Source of the DNA: an uncultured Christensenellaceae bacterium
Lineage (GTDB): Bacteria; Bacillota; Clostridia; Christensenellales; Borkfalkiaceae
Length of the DNA stretch: 21,099 nucleotides
Direction of reading: 5' to 3'
NCBI GenBank assembly: GCA_910586675.1
Contig: CAJUJO010000009.1
Location: 1-21,099, forward strand
The notes beneath the pieces were generated by a model. That model saw only the letters and a program-made list of their open reading frames with translations, did no database searches and was not told the DNA's origin. The position numbers were made by a program, and so were the translations under genes. Shown in pieces: positions 1-7,308 of the stretch. Numbering within the stretch: position 1 is the first letter of the stretch; each line of letters opens with the position of its first letter.

Positions 1-15
1 TAACTTATTTTGCAT
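1..15 (-). CDS. Start of an unidentified gene leaving the left edge (partial)
   Basis: An ATG on the minus strand (bases 13-15) opens a frame that reads M-Q-N-K-L before the window ends. It is preceded, eight bases away, by a GAGAGGAAA ribosome binding site at 21-29 and further back by a good promoter (61-89). The combination of promoter, short leader, binding site and start codon makes a real gene start likely. Five codons are too few to say anything about the product. It would be transcribed in the same direction as galE, downstream of the galE terminator. Confidence 0.5.
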
Positions 16-60
16 ATCGATTTCCTCTCAACCCGTATAATTATGATATGATACATTATA

Positions 61-89
61 ATTATATTACAACATTTTAGGAATTTCAA
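61..89 (-). promoter_or_regulatory. Promoter for the gene at the left edge
   Basis: On the minus strand TTGAAA (84-89) is followed after 17 bases by TATAAT (61-66). This is a near-consensus housekeeping sigma promoter. The expected start of transcription is near base 54, giving a leader of about 40 bases before the ATG at 13-15. The surrounding 1-150 region is AT-rich and holds no other gene. Confidence 0.55.
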
Positions 90-154
90 GTATTTTTCGA
101 CAAATTCTTAAAAATAAGCAAAAAACGTCCGTACCCCACAATTTATTGTATCTC

Positions 155-187
155 AAAAGAAAAAAGCGCGGAGATTTCCGCGCTTTT
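155..187 (-). terminator. Rho-independent terminator of galE
   Basis: A perfect 11-bp GC-rich stem (162-172 with 177-187) encloses a four-base loop at 173-176. Read on the minus strand it is followed by a T-rich run at 150-161. It lies 12 bases past the galE stop codon, as expected for the end of that transcript. Confidence 0.85.
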
Positions 188-199
188 CGGTATTATACC

Positions 200-1210
200 C
201 TACTTTTCGTAACCGTTAGGATTGTTTTTCTGCCAATTCCACTGATCGGCGCACATTTTTTCCAAATCGTATTGCGCCTTCCAGCCGAGTTCCCGTTCGG
301 CCTTTGCGCTCGTCGCATAGCAAGCGGGAACGTCGCCTGCGCGGCGGGGCAGTATTTCATAAGGAAGCTTCTTTCCGCACGCCTTTTCAAATGCATGAAC
401 CATATCGAGCACGCTGTATCCGTTGCCCGTGCCGAGATTATAAACGCGCACCCCCGACGTTTTCAATGCCTTAATTGCCGCAACGTGCCCCTTCGCCAAA
501 TCAACGACATGGATATAGTCCCGCACGCCCGTTCCGTCGGGCGTGGGATAGTCGTTACCGAATACGCCGATCTTCTGCAATTTCCCGCTTGCCACCTGCG
601 CCACGTAAGGCATAAGGTTGTTGGGAATTCCTTTGGGATCCTCGCCGATAAGTCCGCTTTCGTGCGCGCCGACGGGATTGAAATAACGAAGTAATACGAT
701 ATTCCAGCTCTCGTCCGATTTATAAAGATCCCGCAGGATATCTTCCTGCATGAGCTTCGTCGCCCCGTAAGGGTTTGTAACGGAAAGGCGGCAATTTTCG
801 TCGAGAGGGAGCCGCTCGGGATCGCCATACACCGTAGCCGAGGAAGAAAAGACGAAATTCTTCACGCCGTGTTCCCGCATGGTTTCAAGCAAAACGAAGG
901 TAGAAACAAGGTTATTGTCGTAATATTCGAGCGGTTTTCTCACGCTCTCCCCGACAGCTTTCAGTCCCGCGAAATGAATGACCCAATCGATTTGATTCTC
1001 ACGGAAAATACCATCCATCGCCGCCCGGTCGCGCACGTCGGCGTTATAAAAAACCGCTTTCTTGCCCGTGATTTGTTCGACGCGGCGAAGACTTTCCTCG
1101 CTTGCGTTGCAAAGATTATCGACCACAACGACGCCGAAGCCTTCCTGTAAGAGTTCCACCACGGTATGCGAACCGATAAAGCCCGCGCCACCCGTTACGA
1201 GTACGTTCAT
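200..1210 (-). CDS. galE: UDP-glucose 4-epimerase
   Basis: GalE interconverts UDP-glucose and UDP-galactose in the cytoplasm using tightly bound NAD. It serves the Leloir pathway and supplies UDP-galactose for surface glycans. The protein is 336 residues, normal for the family. It is an extended short-chain dehydrogenase: the NAD-binding Rossmann motif GGAGFIG is at residues 7-13, the catalytic serine region SSSATVYG at about 122-129, and the catalytic YxxxK pair is Y148/K152 in NPYGATK. I chose the ATG at 1208-1210 because AAGGAGA stands at a proper distance before it. A GTG two codons upstream almost touches that ribosome binding site. The gene has its own promoter and terminator, so it looks monocistronic. 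A UDP-GlcNAc or mixed-specificity epimerase cannot be excluded from sequence alone. Confidence 0.95.
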   Translation of the reverse strand: MNVLVTGGAGFIGSHTVVELLQEGFGVVVVDNLCNASEESLRRVEQITGKKAVFYNADVRDRAAMDGIFRENQIDWVIHFAGLKAVGESVRKPLEYYDNNLVSTFVLLETMREHGVKNFVFSSSATVYGDPERLPLDENCRLSVTNPYGATKLMQEDILRDLYKSDESWNIVLLRYFNPVGAHESGLIGEDPKGIPNNLMPYVAQVASGKLQKIGVFGNDYPTPDGTGVRDYIHVVDLAKGHVAAIKALKTSGVRVYNLGTGNGYSVLDMVHAFEKACGKKLPYEILPRRAGDVPACYATSAKAERELGWKAQYDLEKMCADQWNWQKNNPNGYEK

Positions 1211-1239
1211 ACACACTCTCCTTATTTTTCGCTACATTA

Positions 1240-1268
1240 AGAATAAAATTTTTCTGTAAGAAAATCAA
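1240..1268 (-). promoter_or_regulatory. Probable galE promoter
   Basis: On the minus strand TTGATT (1263-1268) and TATTCT (1240-1245) are 17 bases apart, about 30 bases before the galE start codon. Both boxes deviate from consensus, so a moderate promoter is likely. I see no convincing terminator for purB between 1211 and 1343, so read-through from purB into galE is also possible. Confidence 0.5.
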
Positions 1269-1273
1269 GCAAA

Positions 1274-1302
1274 TTATTGACGGATTTCGGACATTTATTG
1301 AC
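1274..1302. repeat. Direct repeat TTATTGAC upstream of galE
   Basis: The octamer TTATTGAC occurs at 1274-1281 and 1295-1302, a centre-to-centre distance of 21 bases, or two helical turns. It begins six bases upstream of the probable galE -35 box. The placement would suit a regulator binding the same DNA face twice, but no known family is recognised. Confidence 0.35.
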
Positions 1303-1343
1303 TCTTACTAATATTCAAAAAAGTCGATTCCCAATTTTTCAGG

Positions 1344-2780
1344 TCAAATTTTTACGTCGCCCGTCTCTCCGAGCAAATCCTTATGGCGTTCGAGAATGGG
1401 CATGATTTCGTTTGCGATAAATTCTTCCGTTTGCTTAGGCGCGCGACCGATAAACTTTTTCGCATCGAGAATTTCGTCGAGCTTCCCGTGCACTGCCGAA
1501 AAGGCTTCGTCCGCCTTGATTAACTCTATTAAATTATTCTCTTTGCCTTCCTGCTTTACTTTTTTCCCAGCCTCCATGGAAAGCACGCGGATCTTCTCGT
1601 GAAGTTCCTGTCGGTTTCCCCCCGCCTTTACGCACTCCATCATAATATTTTCCGTCGCCATGAAAGGAAGCTCCTGCGCGATATGCTTTGCAATCACTTT
1701 ATCGTATACGACGAGGTTTTCCGCAACGTTCATATAGATGTTCAGGATAGCGTCCACCGTAAGGAACGCCTGCGCATTTACGATACGGCGGTTGGCGGAA
1801 TCGTCGAGCGTGCGCTCGAACCACTGTGTGGAAGCTGTAACCGCCGAATTTATAGGTAGAGAAAGCATATAGCGGGCAAGAGAGCCCATACGCTCGGAGC
1901 GCATCGGATTGCGCTTGTACGCCATAGCCGAGGAACCAATCTGACTCTTTTCAAACGGTTCCTCTATTTCTTTCATATTCTGCAAAATACGGATGTCGTT
2001 AGAAAATTTATATGCACTTTGCGCGATTTGCGAAAGCACGCAAAGCACGTTATAATCGAATTTGCGAGAATAGGTCTGCCCCGTTACGCCATACACTTTA
2101 ACGTAACCGAGCTTTGCGACGACGCGCTTTTCCAGCTCCTTTACCTTATCCCCGTCGCCGTCAAAAAGTTCATAAAAGCTCGCCTGCGTCCCCGTCGTGC
2201 CCTTTACGCCGCGCAATTTGAAGTGAGAATACAAATTTTGCAGACTCTCGTAATCCATCATAAGGTCTTGCAGCCACAGCGTCGCACGTTTGCCGACCGT
2301 CGTAAGCTGCGCCGGCTGCAAATGGGTAAACCCGAGCGTAGGCATATTGCTATAACGCAATGCAAAATTTTTAAGTTTTTCCATTACATTGACGAGCTTT
2401 TTTAAAATAATATCCAGCCCGTCGCGCATAATCATAAGCTCTGAATTGCAATCGACAAAGCAGCTCGTCGCACCGAGATGGATAATCGGCATCGCAGAAG
2501 GCGCCGCCTCACCGAACGTTTTCACGTGCGCCATCACATCGTGCCGAACCTGCCGTTCATAAACCTCCGCTTTTTCGTAATCAATGTCGCCCTCGTGCGC
2601 TTTCATTTCATCAATTTGCGCCCGCGTTATGGGAAGCCCCAGCTCCATTTCCGCTTCCGCAAGCGCGATCCAAAGCTTTCTCCATAAACGGAAACGCTTT
2701 TCGTCGCCGAAGTTTTTCTGCATTTCACGGCTTGCATATCTCGTATTTAACGGGTTTTCATATACTACTTTGTCTGACAT
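1344..2780 (-). CDS. purB: Adenylosuccinate lyase
   Basis: PurB catalyses two fumarate-releasing steps: SAICAR to AICAR in purine synthesis, and adenylosuccinate to AMP. The 478-residue protein is all-helical and belongs to the fumarase/aspartase superfamily. Visible family marks are the superfamily signature GSSAMAYKRNP at residues 282-292, the THLQPAQ segment near 152-158 and the HLGATS segment near 101-106. The length and N-terminal style fit the longer PurB subclass of about 480 residues that is common in Clostridia. The ATG at 2778-2780 has AGGAG nine bases upstream, and that binding site overlaps the TAG stop of the preceding isomerase gene. It is the last gene of a three-gene operon with the isomerase and deaminase. 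Confidence 0.96.
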   Translation of the reverse strand: MSDKVVYENPLNTRYASREMQKNFGDEKRFRLWRKLWIALAEAEMELGLPITRAQIDEMKAHEGDIDYEKAEVYERQVRHDVMAHVKTFGEAAPSAMPIIHLGATSCFVDCNSELMIMRDGLDIILKKLVNVMEKLKNFALRYSNMPTLGFTHLQPAQLTTVGKRATLWLQDLMMDYESLQNLYSHFKLRGVKGTTGTQASFYELFDGDGDKVKELEKRVVAKLGYVKVYGVTGQTYSRKFDYNVLCVLSQIAQSAYKFSNDIRILQNMKEIEEPFEKSQIGSSAMAYKRNPMRSERMGSLARYMLSLPINSAVTASTQWFERTLDDSANRRIVNAQAFLTVDAILNIYMNVAENLVVYDKVIAKHIAQELPFMATENIMMECVKAGGNRQELHEKIRVLSMEAGKKVKQEGKENNLIELIKADEAFSAVHGKLDEILDAKKFIGRAPKQTEEFIANEIMPILERHKDLLGETGDVKI

Positions 2781-2789
2781 AGTACTCTC

Positions 2790-3317
2790 CTAAATCTTTA
2801 TGGGTGCGGGATATTCTACCCCAAACGTTTCCGCAGTAACCTTTTTCATTCTCTGTTCGACAACGGGACGATCGCGGAAATCGGTTTTGACGGAAGCAAC
2901 CGCGTCCACAGTTTCCATCCCTTCTACCACCCTTCCGAAGGCCGCATACTGTCCGTCGAGATAGCTTGCGTCCGCGTGCATGACGAAGAACTGAGACCCC
3001 GCCGAATCGGGATTCTGCGCGCGCGCCATAGAAAGAACGCCGCGCGTATGCTTCAACGGATTGGCGATACCGTTTCCCGAAAACTCCCCTTTGATATGAT
3101 AACCGGGGCCGCCCGTTCCGATTCCATCCGGATCTCCGCCTTGTATCATAAATCCCGCAATGACGCGGTGAAAAATCACGCCGTCATAAAAACCTTTCCC
3201 GACAAGCGAAAGAAAGTTATTCACCGTATTGGGCGCGCTTTCGGGATAAAGCTCCGCCTTGAACGTTTTTCCGTCCTCCATTTCAAACGTTACAATGGGA
3301 TTATTTTGATTGCTCAT
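2790..3317 (-). CDS. Cyclophilin-type peptidyl-prolyl cis-trans isomerase
   Basis: This enzyme speeds cis-trans isomerisation of peptide bonds before proline and helps protein folding. At 175 residues it is a single cyclophilin domain. The active-site stretch FHRVIAGFMIQGGDP spans residues 49-63, including the catalytic Arg51 and the Phe56 and Gln59 that line the pocket. The SAGSQFFV motif follows near residue 104. There is no signal peptide or lipobox, so it should be cytoplasmic, like bacterial PpiB. The start ATG overlaps the stop of the deaminase gene as ATGA (3314-3317), and AGGAGG stands seven bases before it. Translational coupling within the operon is therefore likely. Confidence 0.95.
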   Translation of the reverse strand: MSNQNNPIVTFEMEDGKTFKAELYPESAPNTVNNFLSLVGKGFYDGVIFHRVIAGFMIQGGDPDGIGTGGPGYHIKGEFSGNGIANPLKHTRGVLSMARAQNPDSAGSQFFVMHADASYLDGQYAAFGRVVEGMETVDAVASVKTDFRDRPVVEQRMKKVTAETFGVEYPAPIKI

Positions 3318-3766
3318 TCTTTGTCCTCCTCGTATTTGTCGATTTGCGTTCCCGCTTCCCCAAATAATTTCATCGAGAATTCATCGGGATAACCCTCTTT
3401 ATATACCACGCGGGCAATACCCGCATTGATAATCATTTTTGCACAAATGACGCAAGGCTGGTGCGTGCAGTACAGCGTGGCTCCGCTAATGTTCACACCG
3501 TAGCGCGCCGCCTGTATAATAGCATTCTGCTCCGCGTGCGCCGCAAAACAAATCTCGGCATGCGTGCCGCTGGGAATCTTCATTTTTTCGCGGATGCATT
3601 CCCCGCGCTCGAAACAGGAAGGAATGCCCGCGGGCGCTCCGTTATACCCTGTCGTCATTACGCGCTTTTCCCTCACGATAACCGCGCCGACTTTGCGGCG
3701 GTAACAGCTCGCCCAGCCCCCCACCTCTTCGGTAAGCTTCATAAATCTCTTATCCCATTTATCCAT
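3314..3766 (-). CDS. dCMP/cytidine deaminase family protein (ComEB-like)
   Basis: This zinc deaminase most likely converts dCMP to dUMP, which feeds dTMP synthesis. The 150-residue protein shows the family zinc site: H77-A-E79 with catalytic Glu79, then P104-C105-V-I-C108. The extended segment SCFERGECIR near residues 50-59 and the following THAEICFAAHAEQNAI region are typical of dCMP deaminases and ComEB rather than of free cytidine deaminases. It is the first gene of the operon with the isomerase and purB, 17 bases from a predicted transcription start. The ribosome binding site (GGGTGGA) is weak compared with its neighbours. Exact substrate preference is inferred from family resemblance. 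Confidence 0.9.
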   Translation of the reverse strand: MDKWDKRFMKLTEEVGGWASCYRRKVGAVIVREKRVMTTGYNGAPAGIPSCFERGECIREKMKIPSGTHAEICFAAHAEQNAIIQAARYGVNISGATLYCTHQPCVICAKMIINAGIARVVYKEGYPDEFSMKLFGEAGTQIDKYEEDKE

Positions 3767-3789
3767 AGTCCACCCCGCTTAATATAAAT

Positions 3790-3819
3790 ATTATAACATA
3801 ATAACGTACGCATTGTCAA
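3790..3819 (-). promoter_or_regulatory. Promoter of the deaminase-isomerase-purB operon
   Basis: On the minus strand a perfect TTGACA (3814-3819) is followed after 18 bases by a perfect TATAAT (3790-3795). The leader to the deaminase ATG would be only about 17 bases. It lies back to back with the groES promoter; the rest of the 216-base intergenic stretch shows no other gene. Confidence 0.75.
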
Positions 3820-3880
3820 TTGCACACTCCTTTGCCAATAGTATTTTTGAAAATATTCGGGAAAATTTTTCCTTTTTTGT

Positions 3881-3908
3881 TTGACTTATCTTTATTTGTG
3901 TTTATAAT
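3881..3908 (+). promoter_or_regulatory. groES-groEL promoter
   Basis: TTGACT (3881-3886) and a perfect TATAAT (3903-3908) are 16 bases apart on the plus strand. Transcription would begin near 3915, immediately before the CIRCE-like operator, giving a leader of about 68 bases. Confidence 0.8.
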
Positions 3909-3917
3909 AAATAAGAA

Positions 3918-3944
3918 ATAGCAGACGGCATGAAAGAGTGCTAA
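3918..3944. promoter_or_regulatory. Degenerate CIRCE operator (HrcA binding site)
   Basis: The CIRCE consensus is TTAGCACTC, nine bases, then GAGTGCTAA. Here the right arm GAGTGCTAA (3936-3944) is perfect. The left arm ATAGCAGAC (3918-3926) matches six of nine positions, and the spacer is exactly nine bases. It sits at the start of the groES leader, where HrcA is known to repress in many Firmicutes. hrcA itself is not in the window. Confidence 0.75.
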
Positions 3945-3982
3945 TTCTGCAAATTTATCGATAATTTATATGGAGGCATTTT

Positions 3983-4267
3983 ATGAATATCAAACCGTTG
4001 TTCGATAAGGTAGTCGTGGAAGCGGTTACCGTCGAAGAGAAGACGAAGAGCGGATTTTTTCTCCCCTCTTCCGCACAGGAAAAACCCCAGACGTGCGTTG
4101 TAGTCGCCGTCGGTCCCGGCGGAGTCGTGGACGGCAAGGAAATTACCATGCAGGTAAAGACCGGAGACAAAGTCCTCTGCTCTAAGTACGCAGGCACAGA
4201 TTTCAAGGTCGACGGGAAAGAATTCACCATTATCAAGCAGAGCGACATACTCGCAATCGTAGAGTAA
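3983..4267 (+). CDS. groES: Co-chaperonin GroES (Hsp10)
   Basis: GroES forms the seven-subunit lid that closes the GroEL folding chamber. The 94-residue protein has the normal length. It shows the usual opening I-K-P-L-F-D-K-V-V-V, a mobile-loop segment around residues 15-33 (EVKTKSG-like EEKTKSGFFLP), the VGPG turn near residue 43 and the GDKVLCSKYAGT strand near residues 61-72. The ATG at 3983 has GGAGG six bases upstream. It is followed by groEL after 19 bases, forming the standard groESL operon under a CIRCE-like site. Confidence 0.97.
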   Translation: MNIKPLFDKVVVEAVTVEEKTKSGFFLPSSAQEKPQTCVVVAVGPGGVVDGKEITMQVKTGDKVLCSKYAGTDFKVDGKEFTIIKQSDILAIVE

Positions 4268-4286
4268 TATAAGGAGAGAAAATAAA

Positions 4287-5915
4287 ATGGCAAAACAAAT
4301 CAAATATGGCGACGAAGCAAGAAAAGCACTTGAAACGGGCGTAAACGTACTTGCGGATACAGTTAAAATCACACTCGGTCCCAAGGGAAGAAACGTCGTC
4401 CTCGACAAGAAATTCGGCGCCCCCCTCATCACGAACGACGGCGTTACCATCGCCAAAGAAATCGAGTTACCCGATCCTTTTGAAAATATGGGCGCGCAAC
4501 TCGTGAAGGAAGTATCCACCAAAACGAACGACGTAGCGGGCGACGGCACGACGACGGCAGTTCTTCTTGCGCAGGCAATCATCCGCGAAGGCTTGAAAAA
4601 TCTCGCTGCGGGCGCAAATCCCGTTATCCTCAAAAAGGGAATCGAAAAGGCGGTCGAAGCGGCAGTCGCGCAAATCAAATCCATATCTAAAAAGGTGGAC
4701 GGCAAAAAAGCTATTTCTCAGGTTGCTTCCATCTCCGCGGGCGACGAAACGGTCGGCGAACTGATTGCAAAAGCAATGGAAATCGTCGGAAAAGACGGCG
4801 TTATCACCGTAGAAGAGGGAAAATCCATGACGACCGAACTCACTACCGTCGAAGGAATGCAGTTCGACAGAGGCTACGCTTCCGCCTATATGGTTACCAA
4901 TACCGACAAAATGGAAGCCGTGCTCGACAACCCCTATATTCTTATTACCGATAAGAAAATTTCCAATTTGCAGGAAATCCTCCCCGTCATCGAACCGCTT
5001 GCACAGCAGGGTGCAAGACTGCTCATCATTGCAGAAGACGTAGAAGGAGATGCACTCGCGGCGCTCATCGTCAACAAGCTTAAAGGTGTGTTTAACTGCG
5101 TAGCGGTAAAAGCACCCGGATTTGGCGACAGAAGAAAAGCTATGCTCGAAGACATTGCCGTACTTACGGGCGGCACGGTCATTTCCTCTGACCTCGGATA
5201 CGAATTTAAGGACGTTACGCCCGATATGCTCGGCAGAGCAAATCAAGTAAAAGTCGATAAAGACAACACAACCATCATCGACGGAGCAGGCGAAAAAGAA
5301 AATATCAAGGCACGCGTCGCTTCCATCAAGTCGCAGATTGAAGTTACCACTTCCGACTACGATAAGGAAAAATTGCAGGAGCGCCTTGCAAAGCTTGCAG
5401 GCGGCGTAGCCGTAATCAATGTCGGCGCTGCGACCGAAATCGAAATGAAAGAAAAGAAACTCCGCATCGACGATGCGCTCGCGGCAACCCGCGCGGCAGT
5501 TGAGGAAGGATACGTTCCCGGCGGCGGAAGCGCGCTTCTCTCCTGCGTTCCCGTTTTGGAAAAGCTCGTTTCCACCCTTTCCGGCGACGAAAAGACGGGG
5601 GCTTCCATTATAATGAAAGCTTGCGAGGAACCCGTTCGTCAGATTGCAAAAAATGCCGGCCTTGACGGCTCCGTCATCGTGGATAAAATTCTCACAAAGG
5701 GTTCGGTCAATTACGGCTTCAACGCCCTCACCAACGTATATACCGATATGGTCGAAAGCGGAATCATCGACCCGACGAAAGTTACGCGTTCCGTACTTCA
5801 GAACGCCGCTTCGGTCGCTTCTACGCTGCTCACCACGGAGAGCATCGTAACCGATATTCCCACTCCTCCCGCGCCCCCCGCACCTATGGGCGGAGATATG
5901 GGCGGAATGTATTGA
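4287..5915 (+). CDS. groEL: Chaperonin GroEL (Hsp60)
   Basis: GroEL is the ATP-driven double-ring chaperonin that folds cytosolic proteins together with GroES. The 542-residue protein is full length. Nucleotide-site segments are visible: LGPKGRNV near residues 30-37 and the GDGTTTA motif near 86-92. The family signature AAVEEGYVPGGGSALL lies near residue 405. The tail PMGGDMGGMY is a short version of the usual Gly-Met repeat and ends in tyrosine. AAGGAGAG at 4271-4278 precedes the ATG. Transcription ends at the strong hairpin 20 bases past the stop. The gene faces ftsZ tail to tail. Confidence 0.98.
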   Translation: MAKQIKYGDEARKALETGVNVLADTVKITLGPKGRNVVLDKKFGAPLITNDGVTIAKEIELPDPFENMGAQLVKEVSTKTNDVAGDGTTTAVLLAQAIIREGLKNLAAGANPVILKKGIEKAVEAAVAQIKSISKKVDGKKAISQVASISAGDETVGELIAKAMEIVGKDGVITVEEGKSMTTELTTVEGMQFDRGYASAYMVTNTDKMEAVLDNPYILITDKKISNLQEILPVIEPLAQQGARLLIIAEDVEGDALAALIVNKLKGVFNCVAVKAPGFGDRRKAMLEDIAVLTGGTVISSDLGYEFKDVTPDMLGRANQVKVDKDNTTIIDGAGEKENIKARVASIKSQIEVTTSDYDKEKLQERLAKLAGGVAVINVGAATEIEMKEKKLRIDDALAATRAAVEEGYVPGGGSALLSCVPVLEKLVSTLSGDEKTGASIIMKACEEPVRQIAKNAGLDGSVIVDKILTKGSVNYGFNALTNVYTDMVESGIIDPTKVTRSVLQNAASVASTLLTTESIVTDIPTPPAPPAPMGGDMGGMY

Positions 5916-5933
5916 TTCTGACACGACAAAAAC

Positions 5934-5968
5934 AAACCCCGTCTTGCCGTTTGGCAAGACGGGGTTTT
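5934..5968. terminator. Bidirectional terminator between groEL and ftsZ
   Basis: A perfect 12-bp stem (5937-5948 with 5953-5964) encloses the four-base loop GTTT. AAA before and TTT after extend the pairing. The plus strand ends in TTTT, and the minus strand continues with TTTG and a TTTTT run. It can therefore stop groESL from the left and ftsA-ftsZ from the right. Confidence 0.92.
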
Positions 5969-6008
5969 ATATTATCAATTATAGTAATTAAAATAACCGC
6001 TTTCCGCT

Positions 6009-7304
6009 TTACTTCTTTTTTCCGAGCAGCCGCTGCACAAAGGGAGGCAATTTTTTATCGTTGCGGGGCTCGTCGTCGTATTCGGGCTCTGCAAACGTCT
6101 TTTTGGACTGAACGTCAACGGGAGCAAAAGGCTCTTGTACTGCGGCCTTCGGAGATTCCGAAGGCGCAATATAATCTTTCTGTTGCGGTGCAGCCGTCGT
6201 CGGGCGTACGGGCGCAGGTGCGAGCGGAACCGATTCGCTGACGTGCGACGGAACGGAACGAACCGCCCCTTTTCCGGTTTCGGGCGCTCTGTCCCCCGAA
6301 GGAAATCCAGTAGCAATGACGGTAACCTCCACCTCGTCGCTGATATTCTCGTCGATGCAAGCACCGAAAATAATGTTCGCCGAATAATCCACGACGCTGT
6401 GAATAAGACTTGCCGCGGTGCGCACTTCGTCGAACGTCAAATCGTTTCCTCCGACGACGTTGAGAATAACGCCCGTTGCGCCTTCGATCGTCGTATCGAG
6501 CAAAGGACAGTTGACGGCCAGACGAACAGCCTCCACAATTCTGTTCTCCCCCTTCGCGACGCCTACACCCATGTGCGCAAGTCCCTTATCTTTCAGAATG
6601 GTACGCACGTCCGCAAAATCGAGATTGATCAGCGCGGGTGTTACGATCAAATCGGAAATACCGCGGATTCCCTGCTTCAAGACCTCGTCCGCTACGCGGA
6701 GCGCTTCCGTCATGGGTGCGTTCTTCGGCACGACTTCGCTGATTTTCTCGTTCGGTATAATAATTAACGTGTCCACAAAGCGGCGAAGATTATCAAGCCC
6801 CTTCATGGTATTATCCATTCTGCGCCTACCCTCGAATTCAAACGGTTCTGTCACGACGGCAACGGTAAGAATTTTCAAATCCTTGGCGATTTTCGCAATA
6901 ACGGGAGCCGCGCCCGTACCCGTACCGCCGCCCATCCCCGCAGTGATGAACAGCAAATCCGTCTTTTCGATTGCGCGAAGCAGCTCGTCTTTACTCTCTT
7001 CTGCGGCAAGCCGACCGATTTCGGGATCGGCCCCCGCGCCCAACCCTTTGGTAAGCTGTGCACCGATTTGAATTTTCTTTTCCGCTTTATTGCAAGCCAA
7101 AATCTGCGCGTCGGTATTGACGGCTATGTACTCGGCGCTGCGGATGCCCGCTTCGATCATGCGGTTTACGGCGTTATTGCCCGCGCCGCCGACGCCGATC
7201 ACTCTGATCTTTGCTTTCCCCGTAATTTCGGGCGTTTCTTTTTGCGGTGCGGGAGACGAATCATCGTCCTCCCGTCCAAGAAAAGGAATGTTATCGTTGA
7301 ACAT
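6009..7304 (-). CDS. ftsZ: Cell division protein FtsZ
   Basis: FtsZ is the tubulin-like GTPase that polymerises into the division ring. The 431-residue protein has a tubulin-type GTP site: the IGVGGAGNNAVNRM segment begins near residue 36, the signature GGGTGTGAAP lies at 125-134, and the catalytic T7 loop NLDFADV at 227-233. Residues 340-417 form a low-complexity linker rich in Pro, Ala and Ser. The C-terminal peptide LPPFVQRLLGKKK is the docking site expected to bind FtsA and other partners. About 28 residues precede the first core strand, slightly more than usual. The ATG follows the ftsA stop by four bases, and its ribosome binding site GGAGGT lies inside the last two ftsA codons. Expression is thus coupled to ftsA. 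Confidence 0.98.
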   Translation of the reverse strand: MFNDNIPFLGREDDDSSPAPQKETPEITGKAKIRVIGVGGAGNNAVNRMIEAGIRSAEYIAVNTDAQILACNKAEKKIQIGAQLTKGLGAGADPEIGRLAAEESKDELLRAIEKTDLLFITAGMGGGTGTGAAPVIAKIAKDLKILTVAVVTEPFEFEGRRRMDNTMKGLDNLRRFVDTLIIIPNEKISEVVPKNAPMTEALRVADEVLKQGIRGISDLIVTPALINLDFADVRTILKDKGLAHMGVGVAKGENRIVEAVRLAVNCPLLDTTIEGATGVILNVVGGNDLTFDEVRTAASLIHSVVDYSANIIFGACIDENISDEVEVTVIATGFPSGDRAPETGKGAVRSVPSHVSESVPLAPAPVRPTTAAPQQKDYIAPSESPKAAVQEPFAPVDVQSKKTFAEPEYDDEPRNDKKLPPFVQRLLGKKK

Positions 7305-7308
7305 AAAT

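Noticed and set aside
3941..4705. A 254-codon frame antisense to groES and the start of groEL
   Set aside because: It crosses two clearly conserved genes and the CIRCE operator, and lacks any ribosome binding site.
4467..5957. A 496-codon open frame antisense to groEL
   Set aside because: It is a shadow of the groEL coding strand: no ribosome binding site, Cys/Phe/Asp-rich nonsense composition, and it runs through the groEL terminator.
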